Position numbers and translations under genes: made by a program
Notes under the pieces: model-generated
The model's input: the letters and a program-made list of their open reading frames with translations, nothing else
Told to the model about the DNA's origin: nothing
The model's database searches: none
Source of the DNA: Streptomyces sp. GC420
GTDB lineage: Bacteria > Actinomycetota > Actinomycetes > Streptomycetales > Streptomycetaceae
DNA length: 38,036 nt
Assembly: GCF_009916105.1 (NCBI RefSeq)
Contig: NZ_JAAAXQ010000026.1
Location: forward strand, 1-38,036
Reading direction: 5' to 3'
Shown: positions 7,160 through 15,167 of the stretch, piece after piece
How positions within the stretch are numbered: the stretch's first letter is position 1
Layout of the letters: each line of letters opens with the position of its first letter

Positions 7160-8667
7160 ATCTTGATCGCTCCAGTCTCCGGGCGGTACCGGCCGGCGCC
7201 GGTCCGCTCCAGTACCGCGGTGCCGGCCACCGCGACGGCCAGATTCACCAGCAGGGCCACCAGCCCCACGTAGACCTCCATGTGCCCGGCCACCGGCACC
7301 ACCGGCGAGAAACCCTCCCGGACGACCGCGACGGTGCCCAGCAGCATCCCGGCGGCCCAGCCCGCGAGCAGCGCCCGGGGATGCAGCCGGCGGGTGTAGA
7401 GGCCGATGGCGACGGCCGGGAAGATCTGAAGGATCCACACACCCCCCAGCAACTGGAGGTTGATGGCGTCCTGGTCGCGCAGCCCGAAGACGAAGGCGAC
7501 CGCTCCGGCCTTCGCCGCCAGGGACACCGTCTTGGCGATCCGCACCTGCCGCTTCGGCGTCGCCGTCGGGTGGAAGTACTCGGCGTACACATTCCGTACG
7601 AACGAGGTGGCGGCGGCGATCGACATGACGGCGGCCGGCACCAGCGCCCCCACGGTGAGCGCGCCGAACACCAGCCCGGCGAACGGCGCCGCCATGAGCC
7701 GGTCCACCAGGACCGGGACGGCGGCCTCGGCGCCGCCCTCCGGGGCGGGTACGTCCGACGCGAGCGCGGCGATGCCGAGCATCCCGAACAGGGCGAGCAC
7801 CGCCGTCCAGGCGGGCAGGGCGATGGCGACCCGGCGCAGCACCGCGGGACCCGAGGCGGCGAAGGCGGCCGTCAGGACGTGCGGATACATCAGAAGGGCC
7901 AGGGCCGAGCCGATCGCGAGGGTGGCGAAGGCGGGCTGCTGGTCAGGGGTCAGGAGCAGCGAGGCGCCCCGGCCGCCGGGCTCCGCGAGCCGGGCGGACG
8001 CCGCCTCGAAGATCCCGCCGGGCCCGCCCAGCCGCTCCAGGGCCATCCAGCTGACGGCCAGCGCCGAGCCGAACACGGCCACGCCCTTGAGCGCGGAGAT
8101 GACGGCCGGTGCCCGCAGTCCGTGCCGGTACGTCGCGACGGCGAGACCGGCGAAGACGGCGACCATCACCACGTCGCCGGTGACGGCGTTGGGGGAGAGG
8201 CCACCGGCCGTGAGCACCGCCTGGATGCCGAGGAGCTGCAGCGCCAGGTAGGGCATCGTGGCGAGGATCCCGGTGAGCGCGACCACCAGGGCCAGCGGCG
8301 CCGAACCGTATCTGCGCCGTACGAAGTCGGCGGCCGTGACGCAGCCCTGCTCCCGTGAGACCCGCCACAGCCGGGGCAGCAGGACGAAGGCGAGGGGGCA
8401 GACGATCACGGTGTAGGGCAGGGCGAAGAAGGCGGGCGCCCCGTTGCCGTACGCCAGGCCCGGCACGGCGGCGAAGGTGTAGGCGGTGAAGATCGTGCCG
8501 CCGAGCAGCAGCCAGGTCCACCAGGTGCCCAGCCCCCGGTCGGCCAGGGCCCACCCCTCCAGGGAAGGCAGACTGTCGCTCGGGCGCAGCCGGTGCGCGG
8601 TGAGCGCGAGCAGGGACGCGCCGGCGACGACGGCGACGAACGCCGCGGCCATGGGGCCTTCAGTCAT
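7156..8667 (-). CDS. Sodium:solute symporter (SSS family)
   Basis: 503 residues with about thirteen hydrophobic segments. The early part (DSLPSLEGWALADRGLG, TWWTWLLLGGTIFTAYTF) and the segment REQGCVTAADFVRRRYGS are typical of SSS family permeases such as monocarboxylate and proline carriers. Substrate cannot be read from sequence; an organic acid is plausible given the neighbouring DUF3311 protein, a frequent partner of monocarboxylate permeases in actinomycetes. The ATG at 8667 begins the first predicted span; MAAAF five codons later is an alternative. The stop overlaps the start of the sigma factor gene, making this the first gene of a coupled three-gene operon. Confidence 0.85.
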   Translation of the reverse strand: MTEGPMAAAFVAVVAGASLLALTAHRLRPSDSLPSLEGWALADRGLGTWWTWLLLGGTIFTAYTFAAVPGLAYGNGAPAFFALPYTVIVCPLAFVLLPRLWRVSREQGCVTAADFVRRRYGSAPLALVVALTGILATMPYLALQLLGIQAVLTAGGLSPNAVTGDVVMVAVFAGLAVATYRHGLRAPAVISALKGVAVFGSALAVSWMALERLGGPGGIFEAASARLAEPGGRGASLLLTPDQQPAFATLAIGSALALLMYPHVLTAAFAASGPAVLRRVAIALPAWTAVLALFGMLGIAALASDVPAPEGGAEAAVPVLVDRLMAAPFAGLVFGALTVGALVPAAVMSIAAATSFVRNVYAEYFHPTATPKRQVRIAKTVSLAAKAGAVAFVFGLRDQDAINLQLLGGVWILQIFPAVAIGLYTRRLHPRALLAGWAAGMLLGTVAVVREGFSPVVPVAGHMEVYVGLVALLVNLAVAVAGTAVLERTGAGRYRPETGAIKI

Positions 8668-8858
8668 CGGTCACCGCCCTTGGTGCCTTGGGGTCTGACG
8701 TCGAGCGCGCGAGCTCTGCCGCCTACGAGTTGCGCGTGCGGCCCGTTCGGATGACAGGGAAGACGCGGAAATCTTTTCGAAATCCGCTGTCAACCGAAGC
8801 GTGGGCAGCGGCAACTCTTGCACAGACCGACGGAGAAGCCAGGAGTGAGGAGGGCTCT
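8668..8858. promoter_or_regulatory. Divergent promoter region, symporter operon / DUF3311
   Basis: 191 bp between divergent starts. On the minus strand a perfect TTGACA lies at 8793-8788 and could be a -35 element for the symporter-sigma operon; a convincing -10 hexamer at 16-18 bp was not found. On the plus side GAGGAGGG precedes the DUF3311 start. Confidence 0.35.
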
Positions 8859-9095
8859 GTGGCACGAATCGCACGTATCGCACGCCTTCACGGGCGCGGG
8901 ATCGCGGCCGCTTTCTGCCTGGTGGCGCCCGTGGTCGCGTTGCTCTGGGTGCCGTGGTACGCGCAGGACCGGCCACGGCTGGCCGGGGTGCCGTTCTTCT
9001 ACTGGTACCAGCTGGCCTGGGTGCCGGGGTGCAGCCTCGGCATGCTCGCGGCGTACGTGCTGACCCGCCCACGCGGCCGTCCGCCCGAGCCGTAG
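8859..9095 (+). CDS. DUF3311 small membrane protein
   Basis: 78 residues with two membrane spans (about 13-31 and 44-65), the second following PFFYWYQLAWVPG, which is the signature stretch of DUF3311. The start is the GTG at 8859, chosen because GAGGAGGG lies five bases upstream; the frame is open another 57 codons but reads as non-coding. DUF3311 proteins usually sit beside SSS monocarboxylate permeases and may be accessory subunits. Here it is divergent from the symporter rather than preceding it on the same strand, and it precedes cstA by 150 bp. Confidence 0.8.
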   Translation: MARIARIARLHGRGIAAAFCLVAPVVALLWVPWYAQDRPRLAGVPFFYWYQLAWVPGCSLGMLAAYVLTRPRGRPPEP

Positions 9096-9116
9096 TCCAG
9101 CAGCGGTCCCCCGGGG

Positions 9117-9131
9117 CCGCGGTAACCGCGG
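9117..9131. promoter_or_regulatory. Palindrome CCGCGGT-A-ACCGCGG
   Basis: Perfect 7-bp arms around a single A, between the DUF3311 gene and cstA. It could be an operator for cstA or a small terminator stem after DUF3311. No known consensus was recognised. Confidence 0.4.
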
Positions 9132-9245
9132 GTGGCGGTTCCCCTGGCGGGGTCGCCCAGTCGTCCGCCCCCGAGCTGCCGCACAACGCACTCCCGTACT
9201 CCCCTTCACCCCGTCGCCTGCGCCGGGCCGAGCCGAGGATCCGCC

Positions 9246-11369
9246 ATGCCGAAAACCGTTCGCCTGAGACCTCAAGCCATACTTCTCTGGACCTGCGTCG
9301 CCCTCCTCGGCGCCGCCGGCTGGGCCATGGTGGCCCTGGCCCGGGGCGAGGAGATCTCCGCCATATGGCTGGTGGCCGCGGCCCTCGGTTCGTATGCCAT
9401 CGCCTACCGCTTCTACTCCCGCTTCATCGCCCGCCGGGTCCTGAAGCTCGACGACACCCGAGCCACCCCGGCCGAGCGGCTCGAGGACGGTGTCGACTAC
9501 CACCCGACAGACCGCCGGGTGCTGCTCGGCCACCACTTCGCCGCCATCGCGGGCGCGGGCCCGCTGGTCGGACCCGTCCTGGCGGCGCAGATGGGCTATC
9601 TGCCGGGGACGATCTGGATCGTCGGCGGAGTGATCTTCGCCGGGGCGGTCCAGGACATGGTCGTCCTCTTCCTCTCCATGCGGCGGGACGGCAAGTCGCT
9701 CGGCCAGATGGCGCGCGAGGAGATCGGGAAGGTGGGCGGCATCGCGGCGCTCGTCGCGGTCTTCGTCATCATGATCATCCTGCTGGCCGTGCTGGCGCTG
9801 GTCGTCGTCAACGCCCTGGCCCACTCGCCCTGGGGCACCTTCTCCGTCGCGATGACCATCCCGATCGCTCTCTTCATGGGCTTCTACCTGCGGGTCTTCC
9901 GTCCCGGCAGGGTCACGGAGACCAGCTTCATCGGGGTTGCGCTGCTGCTCCTGGCGATCGTCGGCGGCGGCTGGGTCCAGGACTCGCCCGCCCTCGCGGA
10001 AGCGTTCACCTGGAGCCCGACGACGCTGGTCTTCTGCCTCGTCGGATACGGCTTCGTCGCCTCCGTGCTCCCGGTGTGGATGCTGCTCGCGCCCCGCGAC
10101 TACCTCTCCACGTTCATGAAGGTCGGCACCATCGGCCTGCTCGCGCTCGGTGTGCTCGTCGCGGCCCCGGTCCTGAAGGCCGACGGGATCAGCGACTTCG
10201 CCTCCTCGGGCGCCGGCCCGGTGTTCGCCGGCTCGCTCTTCCCGTTCCTCTTCATCACCATCGCCTGCGGCGCGCTCTCCGGCTTCCACGCCCTGGTCTC
10301 CTCCGGCACGACTCCCAAGCTGATCCAGAAGGAGTCCCAGGTCCGGCTGATCGGCTACGGGTCGATGCTGATGGAGTCCTTCGTCGCCATCATGGCGCTG
10401 GTCGCCGCGTCGGTGCTCGATCCGGGCCTGTACTACGCGATGAACGCCCCCGCCGGAGTCCTCGGCGGCACCGCCGAGTCCGCCGCCCAGGCGGTCGCCA
10501 ACTTCGGGTTCACCATCACGCCCGAGCAGCTCACGGCAGCCGCACAGGCCGTCGAGGAGGAGACCCTGATCGCCAGGACCGGAGGCGCGCCCACGCTCGC
10601 CGTCGGAATGTCGGAGATCTTCTCCCAGGTCTTCGGCGGCAACGGGATGAAGGCCTTCTGGTACCACTTCGCGATCATGTTCGAGGCGCTGTTCATCCTG
10701 ACGACCGTGGACGCGGGCACCCGCGTCGGCCGGTTCATGCTCCAGGACATGCTGGGCAACGTCTGGAAGCCGATGGGCCGGGTCAACTGGAAGCCGGGCG
10801 TCTGGATCGCCAGCGCCGTGGTCGTCGGAGCCTGGGGCTACTTCCTGTACGCCGGCGTCACCGACCCGCTCGGCGGCATCAACCAGCTCTTCCCGCTCTT
10901 CGGCATCGCCAACCAGCTGCTGGCCGCCGTCGCGCTGACGGTCTCCACGACCGTCCTGATCAAGTCGGGCCGGGCCCGCTGGGCCTGGGTGACCGCGGCG
11001 CCGCTGGTCTGGGTGACCGCGATCACCTTCACCGCCGGCTGGCAGAAGATCTTCTCCGACGATCCGAAGATCGGCTTCTTCGCGCAGCGGGCCAAGTACG
11101 CCGACGGCATCGAGGCCGGGACCGTGCTGCCGCCCGCCAAGTCGATGGACGACATGCACACCGTCGTCACCAACTCCACCGTCGACGGCGTGCTCATTGC
11201 GATCTTCCTGCTCCTCGTCGCGATCGTGATCGTCAACGCGATCGTGGTGTGCGTGCGCGCCCTGCGCTCCCCGGAACCGCTGCCGACGACGGAGGTGCCC
11301 CACACTCCGTCACGGATCGACGTCTCCGCTCCCGAGCGGAGCCCCGAGCCGGCCGGAGCCCGCGGATGA
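9246..11369 (+). CDS. cstA: Carbon starvation protein CstA (peptide/pyruvate transporter family)
   Basis: 707 residues, many membrane spans. The N-terminal third holds the CstA hallmarks: LDDTRATPAERLEDGVDY, HHFAAIAGAGPLVGPVLA, QMGYLPGTIWIVGGVIFAG and AVQDMVVLFLSMRRDGKS. Later segments (GFHALVSSGTTPKLI, TTVDAGTRVGRFMLQD, FGIANQLLAAVAL) also fit. Length agrees with the family (about 690-720). Family members import peptides or pyruvate when carbon is limiting. The start is the ATG at 9246, with AGGA nine bases upstream; the frame extends further upstream without homology. The TGA overlaps the ATG of ybdD (ATGA), the usual cstA-ybdD pairing. Confidence 0.95.
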   Translation: MPKTVRLRPQAILLWTCVALLGAAGWAMVALARGEEISAIWLVAAALGSYAIAYRFYSRFIARRVLKLDDTRATPAERLEDGVDYHPTDRRVLLGHHFAAIAGAGPLVGPVLAAQMGYLPGTIWIVGGVIFAGAVQDMVVLFLSMRRDGKSLGQMAREEIGKVGGIAALVAVFVIMIILLAVLALVVVNALAHSPWGTFSVAMTIPIALFMGFYLRVFRPGRVTETSFIGVALLLLAIVGGGWVQDSPALAEAFTWSPTTLVFCLVGYGFVASVLPVWMLLAPRDYLSTFMKVGTIGLLALGVLVAAPVLKADGISDFASSGAGPVFAGSLFPFLFITIACGALSGFHALVSSGTTPKLIQKESQVRLIGYGSMLMESFVAIMALVAASVLDPGLYYAMNAPAGVLGGTAESAAQAVANFGFTITPEQLTAAAQAVEEETLIARTGGAPTLAVGMSEIFSQVFGGNGMKAFWYHFAIMFEALFILTTVDAGTRVGRFMLQDMLGNVWKPMGRVNWKPGVWIASAVVVGAWGYFLYAGVTDPLGGINQLFPLFGIANQLLAAVALTVSTTVLIKSGRARWAWVTAAPLVWVTAITFTAGWQKIFSDDPKIGFFAQRAKYADGIEAGTVLPPAKSMDDMHTVVTNSTVDGVLIAIFLLLVAIVIVNAIVVCVRALRSPEPLPTTEVPHTPSRIDVSAPERSPEPAGARG

Positions 11370-11536
11370 GGCTGCGCGGGATCTTCCGCCAGGTGCGGTG
11401 GTACCTGCGGGAACTCACGGGCGAGGCCGAGTACGAGCGCTACTGCGCACGGCACGCGCCCGCGCCGACCCGCCGGGAGTACGAGCGGATCCGCGCCCGG
11501 CACCGGGAGGAACACCCGGGCGCCCGCTGCTGCTGA
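11366..11536 (+). CDS. YbdD/YjiX family small protein
   Basis: 56 residues, rich in Arg, Tyr and Glu, with the family features W-Y-L-R-E-L-T-G, YERYCARH, YERIRARH and a C-terminal Cys pair. It starts at the ATG overlapping the cstA stop. YbdD proteins are routinely encoded after CstA/BtsT-type transporters and are thought to assist them; the mechanism is not known to me. Confidence 0.85.
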   Translation: MRLRGIFRQVRWYLRELTGEAEYERYCARHAPAPTRREYERIRARHREEHPGARCC

Positions 11537-11917
11537 CCGCCCCGCCCCGGGCCTGGCCCTGTACCGCGGGCCCGCGTCCGGGGCTCCGGGTTTTCGGTTG
11601 TCGGCTTCGGCTTCCCCTCCTGGCGAGGCGGTGGACGTGCCTGGCCGGCGGTGCGGGGCGGGCGAGCCGGTCCGTCCCCCGGCCCGGGTTCGGTTCCCGG
11701 GCGCGCCCGGGTGGCCGTCGGCCTGCCGGGCCCGCACCGCCGGGGCGTGAGCCGGCCCGCCGCCCGTCCCGGGCCCGGGACCGTCCGGCGTCATTGGGCC
11801 GGCTGAGGCGGTCGGTCACGCCGGGCCGGCCGACCGGCCGACCGGCCGACCGGCTGCGCCGAGCCGGCGTAGGCCGGCTCCCGAGGCCCCGGGCGACCTT
11901 CGGTACTGCGCGGTCTC
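11537..11917. other. Non-coding stretch before the endoglucanase promoter
   Basis: About 380 bp of extreme GC content with no supportable gene. It holds an 8-bp tandem repeat (CCGGCCGA, 3.6 copies at 11826-11854). GC-rich short inverted repeats just after the ybdD stop could end the cstA transcript, but none is clean enough to call. Confidence 0.5.
11826..11854. repeat. 8-bp tandem repeat CCGGCCGA, 3.6 copies
   Basis: Three full copies and a partial one, read directly from the sequence, about 65 bp upstream of the endoglucanase promoter. Confidence 0.8.
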
Positions 11918-11946
11918 TTGCCGTGCGGCCCCTCCGCCTCTACAGT
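11918..11946 (+). promoter_or_regulatory. Predicted promoter of the endoglucanase gene
   Basis: TTGCCG (11918-11923) and TACAGT (11941-11946) are separated by 17 bp and fit a principal-sigma type promoter. Transcription would begin near 11953, placing the CebR box just downstream of the start point. Confidence 0.6.
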
Positions 11947-11964
11947 CCACGCCGACACAGTTGA

Positions 11965-11978
11965 TGGGAGCGCTCCCA
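11965..11978. promoter_or_regulatory. CebR operator TGGGAGCGCTCCCA
   Basis: An exact 14-bp palindrome identical to the CebR box described in Streptomyces, where the LacI-family repressor CebR controls cellulose and cello-oligosaccharide use and is released by cellobiose/cellotriose. It lies 38 bp before the endoglucanase ATG and about 12 bp after the predicted transcription start, a good position for blocking transcription. Confidence 0.92.
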
Positions 11979-12015
11979 CGCCGCACGTCCCCACCGTCAC
12001 CGTCGAAGGAGCCGC

Positions 12016-13146
12016 ATGAACACCCTTTTGTGCCGAGCCCGCCCACTGCGGGCCGCCGTCCTGACAGGGCTGGCCACGCTCAGTGCGCTGGCGGCCCTCC
12101 TGACGGGCGCGATCCCCGCGCAGGCAGACACCGAAATCTGCGAGCAGTACGGCACCACGGTCATCCAGAGCCGCTATGTCGTGCAGAACAACCGCTGGGG
12201 CACGGCAGCCCCGCAGTGCGTCAATGTGACGAGCACCGGCTTCGAGATCACCCGGGCCGACGGCTCCGTGCCCACCCACGGCGCGCCCAAGTCGTACCCG
12301 TCCCTCTTCATCGGCTGCCACTACACGAACTGCTCCCCGGGGACCAACCTGCCCCGGCAGCTGTCCGCCATCAGCAGCGCGCCGACCAGCATCTCGTACG
12401 GCTACACCGACAACGCGGTGTACGACGCCGCGTACGACATCTGGCTCGACCCGACGCCCCGCACCGACGGTGTGAACCGCACCGAGATCATGGTCTGGTT
12501 CAACCGGGTCGGCCCGGTCCAGCCAGTGGGCTCCCGCACCGGCTCGGCCACGGTCGCGGGCCGCACCTGGGAGGTCTGGACGGGCAACAACGGTGCGAAC
12601 GACGTGATCTCCTTCGTCGCGCCCTCCGCGATCGCGAGCTGGAGCTTCGACGTGATGGACTTCGTCGACGAGACCGTGGCGCGCGGCATGGCGCAGCCGT
12701 CCTGGTACCTGACCAGCGTGCAGGCCGGGTTCGAGCCGTGGGAGAACGGGACGGGCCTCGAGGTCGGCTCCTTCTCGGCGGCCGTCGAGACCGGCGGCGG
12801 AGAGGATCCCGGTGATCCCGGGACGCCGGGCGCCTGCCGGGTCGCGTACGGCACCAACAGCTGGCCGGGTGGCTTCACCGCCGAAGTGACCGTCACCAAC
12901 ACCGCCACGACGCCCGTCAGCGGCTGGCAACTTGCCTTCACCCTCCCGGCCGGTCAGACGGTCACCAGCGTCTGGAACGCCTCCTTCTCCGGCTCCTCCG
13001 GAGCGGTGACGGCGGTCAACGCCACCCACAACGCCACGATCCCGGCGGGCGGCAGCCAGTCGTTCGGCTTCCAGGGCACCTACTCGGGCGCCTTTGCCAC
13101 GCCGGGGCAGTTCAGCCTCAACGGGACCGGCTGCACGGCCGCCTGA
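12016..13146 (+). CDS. celB: Secreted endoglucanase, GH12 plus CBM2 (CelB type)
   Basis: 376 residues. A signal peptide (1-37) with twin-Arg-free n-region, hydrophobic core and AQA cleavage site leads into DTEICEQYGTTVIQ. The GH12 domain (about 38-255) carries the nucleophile in TEIMVWFNR and the acid/base Glu in GFEPWENG, plus GCHYTNCSPGTNLP. After a short ETGGGEDPGDPGTPG linker, a family 2 cellulose-binding module (about 275-376) shows the N- and C-terminal Cys and the surface Trp residues (SWPGG, SGWQL, SVWNASF). It closely resembles CelB of Streptomyces lividans from memory. It hydrolyses internal beta-1,4-glucan bonds outside the cell. Start: ATG with AAGGAG five bases upstream. Regulated by the CebR box upstream. 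Confidence 0.95.
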   Translation: MNTLLCRARPLRAAVLTGLATLSALAALLTGAIPAQADTEICEQYGTTVIQSRYVVQNNRWGTAAPQCVNVTSTGFEITRADGSVPTHGAPKSYPSLFIGCHYTNCSPGTNLPRQLSAISSAPTSISYGYTDNAVYDAAYDIWLDPTPRTDGVNRTEIMVWFNRVGPVQPVGSRTGSATVAGRTWEVWTGNNGANDVISFVAPSAIASWSFDVMDFVDETVARGMAQPSWYLTSVQAGFEPWENGTGLEVGSFSAAVETGGGEDPGDPGTPGACRVAYGTNSWPGGFTAEVTVTNTATTPVSGWQLAFTLPAGQTVTSVWNASFSGSSGAVTAVNATHNATIPAGGSQSFGFQGTYSGAFATPGQFSLNGTGCTAA

Positions 13147-13158
13147 CGACGGCCGTGC
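13133..13158 (+). terminator. Hairpin at the endoglucanase stop codon
   Basis: GCACGGCCG (13133-13141) and CGGCCGTGC (13150-13158) form a perfect 9-bp stem with an 8-base loop containing the TGA. There is no T-tract, as is common in actinomycetes. Probably the transcript end. Confidence 0.6.
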
Positions 13159-13424
13159 TACGCCCGGCACCGCCGTCCGTGCCCGGAAGGGCGCGCCCGG
13201 TGGTACCGGGCATCCGGTACCGGCCCTGCCGGTCCTCGTCCCGGCCCCGGACGCTCAGGTCCCCGTCGGCGCCACCCGGTACCCTGCCAACCGTCTGCGT
13301 CCGGCGCGCGCGGTGCCGCCGCGGCCGCTACCAGCGCCCAGGCTCCGTGCCGGTGACCGGCTCGGAAGGGGTGCCGTCGACACGCCGGGGATGAATACAT
13401 CTCAAGGCTGCTCTGACGTGCACC

Positions 13425-13816
13425 TTAGAACGGACGTTTCTGCTGCTCGATGTACCGGCGGACGATCGCCAACGGTGCTCCGCCGCACGATGCGGAGAAA
13501 TGCGAGGGCGACCACGGGTGTGCGTGCGTCGTGGCGCGGCTGACGTGGCCGGTGAATTCTCCCTCTGGCCTTCGGCCGGGAGGTGCCCCCAGCCGAATCC
13601 GGCGGGCGGAGACGCCCTTGAGGGCTGTTGACCAGCTTCGAGACGGCGCCTTGGGCGGTAGTGCACCAGGAGGTGGACGTGACCGCGTTCGTCGTTGAAC
13701 TCCTTGAGCTCCGCCTCGAAGTCCTCGCAGACCTTGCGCATGATCTCTTCGCAGCGCGTCAGCATCTCGTCGTCGAATACCCCGCCCGGTACTTCGTCAC
13801 GAGAACAAGTGTGCAT
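13425..13816 (-). pseudogene. tnpA: tnpA remnant, IS200/IS605 Y1 (HUH) transposase
   Basis: The pieces GVFDDEMLTRCEEIMRKVC, AELKEFNDERGHVHLLVHY, then (shifted frame) SKLVN, SLKGVSARRIR, then (shifted again) SASCGGAPLAIVRRYIEQQ with a stop at 13425 are in family order. The HUH motif (HVH) and the catalytic Tyr region (RYIEQQ) survive but in different frames. The N-terminal start is missing. Between the second and third pieces, where family members encode about 20 residues ending in the WSPS region, the DNA instead holds a GGGAGGTGCCCCC-type hairpin repeat (13559-13592). Confidence 0.8.
13559..13592. repeat. GGGAGGTGCCCCCA-type hairpin repeat, copy 1
   Basis: CTCCCTCTGGCCTTC, then GGCCGGGAGGTGCCCCCAG: two arms around a short loop, ending in the GGGAGGTGCCCCCA block. 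A second copy with the same ending and a different loop lies at 36040-36075. I know similar blocks as dispersed repeats in Streptomyces genomes. This copy lies inside the tnpA remnant. Confidence 0.6.
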
Positions 13817-13898
13817 TCGTCTCTTGAAACGGCGTGTCTGCCACTGTCTGTAGTCGTTTCGTTCATTTATGAGAGCAGCCGTCAGTAGGATCGTGCTC

Positions 13899-15141
13899 GT
13901 GCAGCTCCGCTACAACTACCGGGCCTACCCGGACCGCCCAGCGCCGTGCGCTGGCGCGTGCGTTCGGGTGCGCCCGCGTGGTGTGGAACGACTGCCTGCG
14001 CGACAGGAAGGAAGCGCACGCGGCGGGGCTGCCGTACGTGAAGTCGGCCGAGCTGTCCCGGCTGCGCATCACCCAGGCCAAGCGCACCGCCGAGCGTGCC
14101 TGGCTCGCCGACGTGTCGGCGGTCGTCCTGCAACAGTCCCTGCGGGACCTGGACACCGCTTACAAGAACTTCTTCGACTCGGTCAAGGGCAAGCGACAGG
14201 GCCGCAAGGCAGGCCCTCCCCGGCACAAATCGAAGAAGGACACCCGGCAGTCGATCCGCCTCAACACCAACGCCTTCTCCCTCCAGGACGACGGCACGGT
14301 GTACGTGGCCAAGGTCGGCAACCTCAAGATCAAGTGGTCCCGCAGGCTTCCGGCCGCACCCACGTCCCTGACCATCACCAAAGACAGCTGCGGCCGGTAC
14401 TTCCTCAGCTTCGTCGTGGACACCGAGCCGGACATCCTCCCGGAGGTGGAGGCAGAGTCCGGCATCGACCTCGGCCTGTCCGCCTTCGCCGTCCTCTCCG
14501 ACGGGACGAAGATCAGCGCCCCGCGCTTCCTGCGCCGGGCCGAGAAGAAACTCAAGCGCCTTCAGCGGGAGCTGTCCCGCAAGGCCAGGGGACCGAAGAA
14601 CCGGGCCAAGGCACGCATCAAGGTCGCATGCCAGCACGCCAAGGTGGCCAACCGGCGCAGGGACTTCCACCACAAGGCCTCCACACAGATCATTCGCGAC
14701 AACCAAGCGGTGTACGTGGAAGACCTCGCGGTGTCCGGCCTCGGGCGCACCCGGCTCGCCAAGTCCGTGCACGACGCGGGATGGTCCGCGTTCGTCCGCA
14801 TGCTGGAGTACAAGGCGGCCAGGCACGGGCGTACCTTCGCCAAGGTGGACCGGGCCTTCCCCTCCTCCCAGGTCTGCTCGGCCTGCGGATTCCGCGACGG
14901 CCCCAAGCCCCTGTACGTCCGGGAGTGGACGTGCGGCGAGTGTGGCACCGTGCACGACCGCGACCACAACGCAGCCCGCAACGTCCTGGTCGAAGGACAC
15001 CGCATCGTCGCCGCCGGACGGGCGGAGACGCCAAACGCCCGTGGAGCGCCGGTAAGACGGGCACCCGTGCCCGCACAGCGCGGTGAAGCAGGAAGCCACC
15101 GGAAGGGTCAGACGACCCAGGCCGGAATTTCTGGACTTTAG
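13899..15141 (+). pseudogene. tnpB: tnpB, RNA-guided nuclease of IS605 family, one frameshift near the N-terminus
   Basis: From the GTG at 13899 the frame reads VQLRYNYRAYPD, the usual TnpB start, then breaks near 13934; the expected continuation QRRALARAFGCARVVWNDC appears in another frame and is open to 15141. From the GTG at 13978 that frame encodes 387 residues. Counted from there, the RuvC residues are all present: Asp164 in GIDLGLSAFAV, Glu248 in VYVEDLAV, Asp329 in HDRDHNAARN, and a zinc finger with Cys300, 303, 319 and 322. TnpB proteins cut DNA guided by an RNA from the element's right end. The missing N-terminus forms part of the WED/oligonucleotide-binding fold, so the shortened form is probably inactive, unless the frameshift is a sequencing error. 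Confidence 0.82.
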
Positions 15142-15158
15142 GCCAGGGAGCACGTCAA
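15040..15158 (+). ncRNA. Candidate omega (reRNA) scaffold of the tnpB element
   Basis: In IS605 elements the guide RNA scaffold covers the end of tnpB and the right end, with the guide copied from the flank directly after the terminal TCAA. Here the scaffold would end at 15158 and the guide would begin GGTTCTGGGGTGATCACGAC (15159-15178), inside the next gene's start region. The 5' boundary is a guess. Confidence 0.35.
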
Positions 15159-15167
15159 GGTTCTGGG

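Larger units (their letters stand above)
13395..15158. mobile_element. IS200/IS605-family element, degenerate
   Basis: Divergent tnpA (minus) and tnpB (plus) fragments separated by about 80 bp, the standard arrangement of IS605-type elements. The right end is recognisable: GGAATTTCTGGACTTTAGG, then CCAGGGAGCACGTCAA, ending in TCAA at 15155-15158, with a small stem (CTGG/CCAG) before it, as in other family members. The left end lies downstream of tnpA, near 13395-13424, but I could not fix its exact base. tnpA is broken in several places and tnpB has one frameshift, so the element cannot move on its own. Confidence 0.75.

Noticed and set aside
8790..11303. Very long minus-strand frame (837 codons) opposite cstA
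   Set aside because: Shadow of cstA in a GC-rich genome: His/Asp/Gly/Arg-rich composition, no family resemblance, while the plus strand encodes an intact CstA.
8954..11536. Second long plus-strand frame (860 codons) overlapping cstA and ybdD
   Set aside because: Arg/Gly/Pro-rich shadow frame; all recognisable motifs are in the cstA frame.
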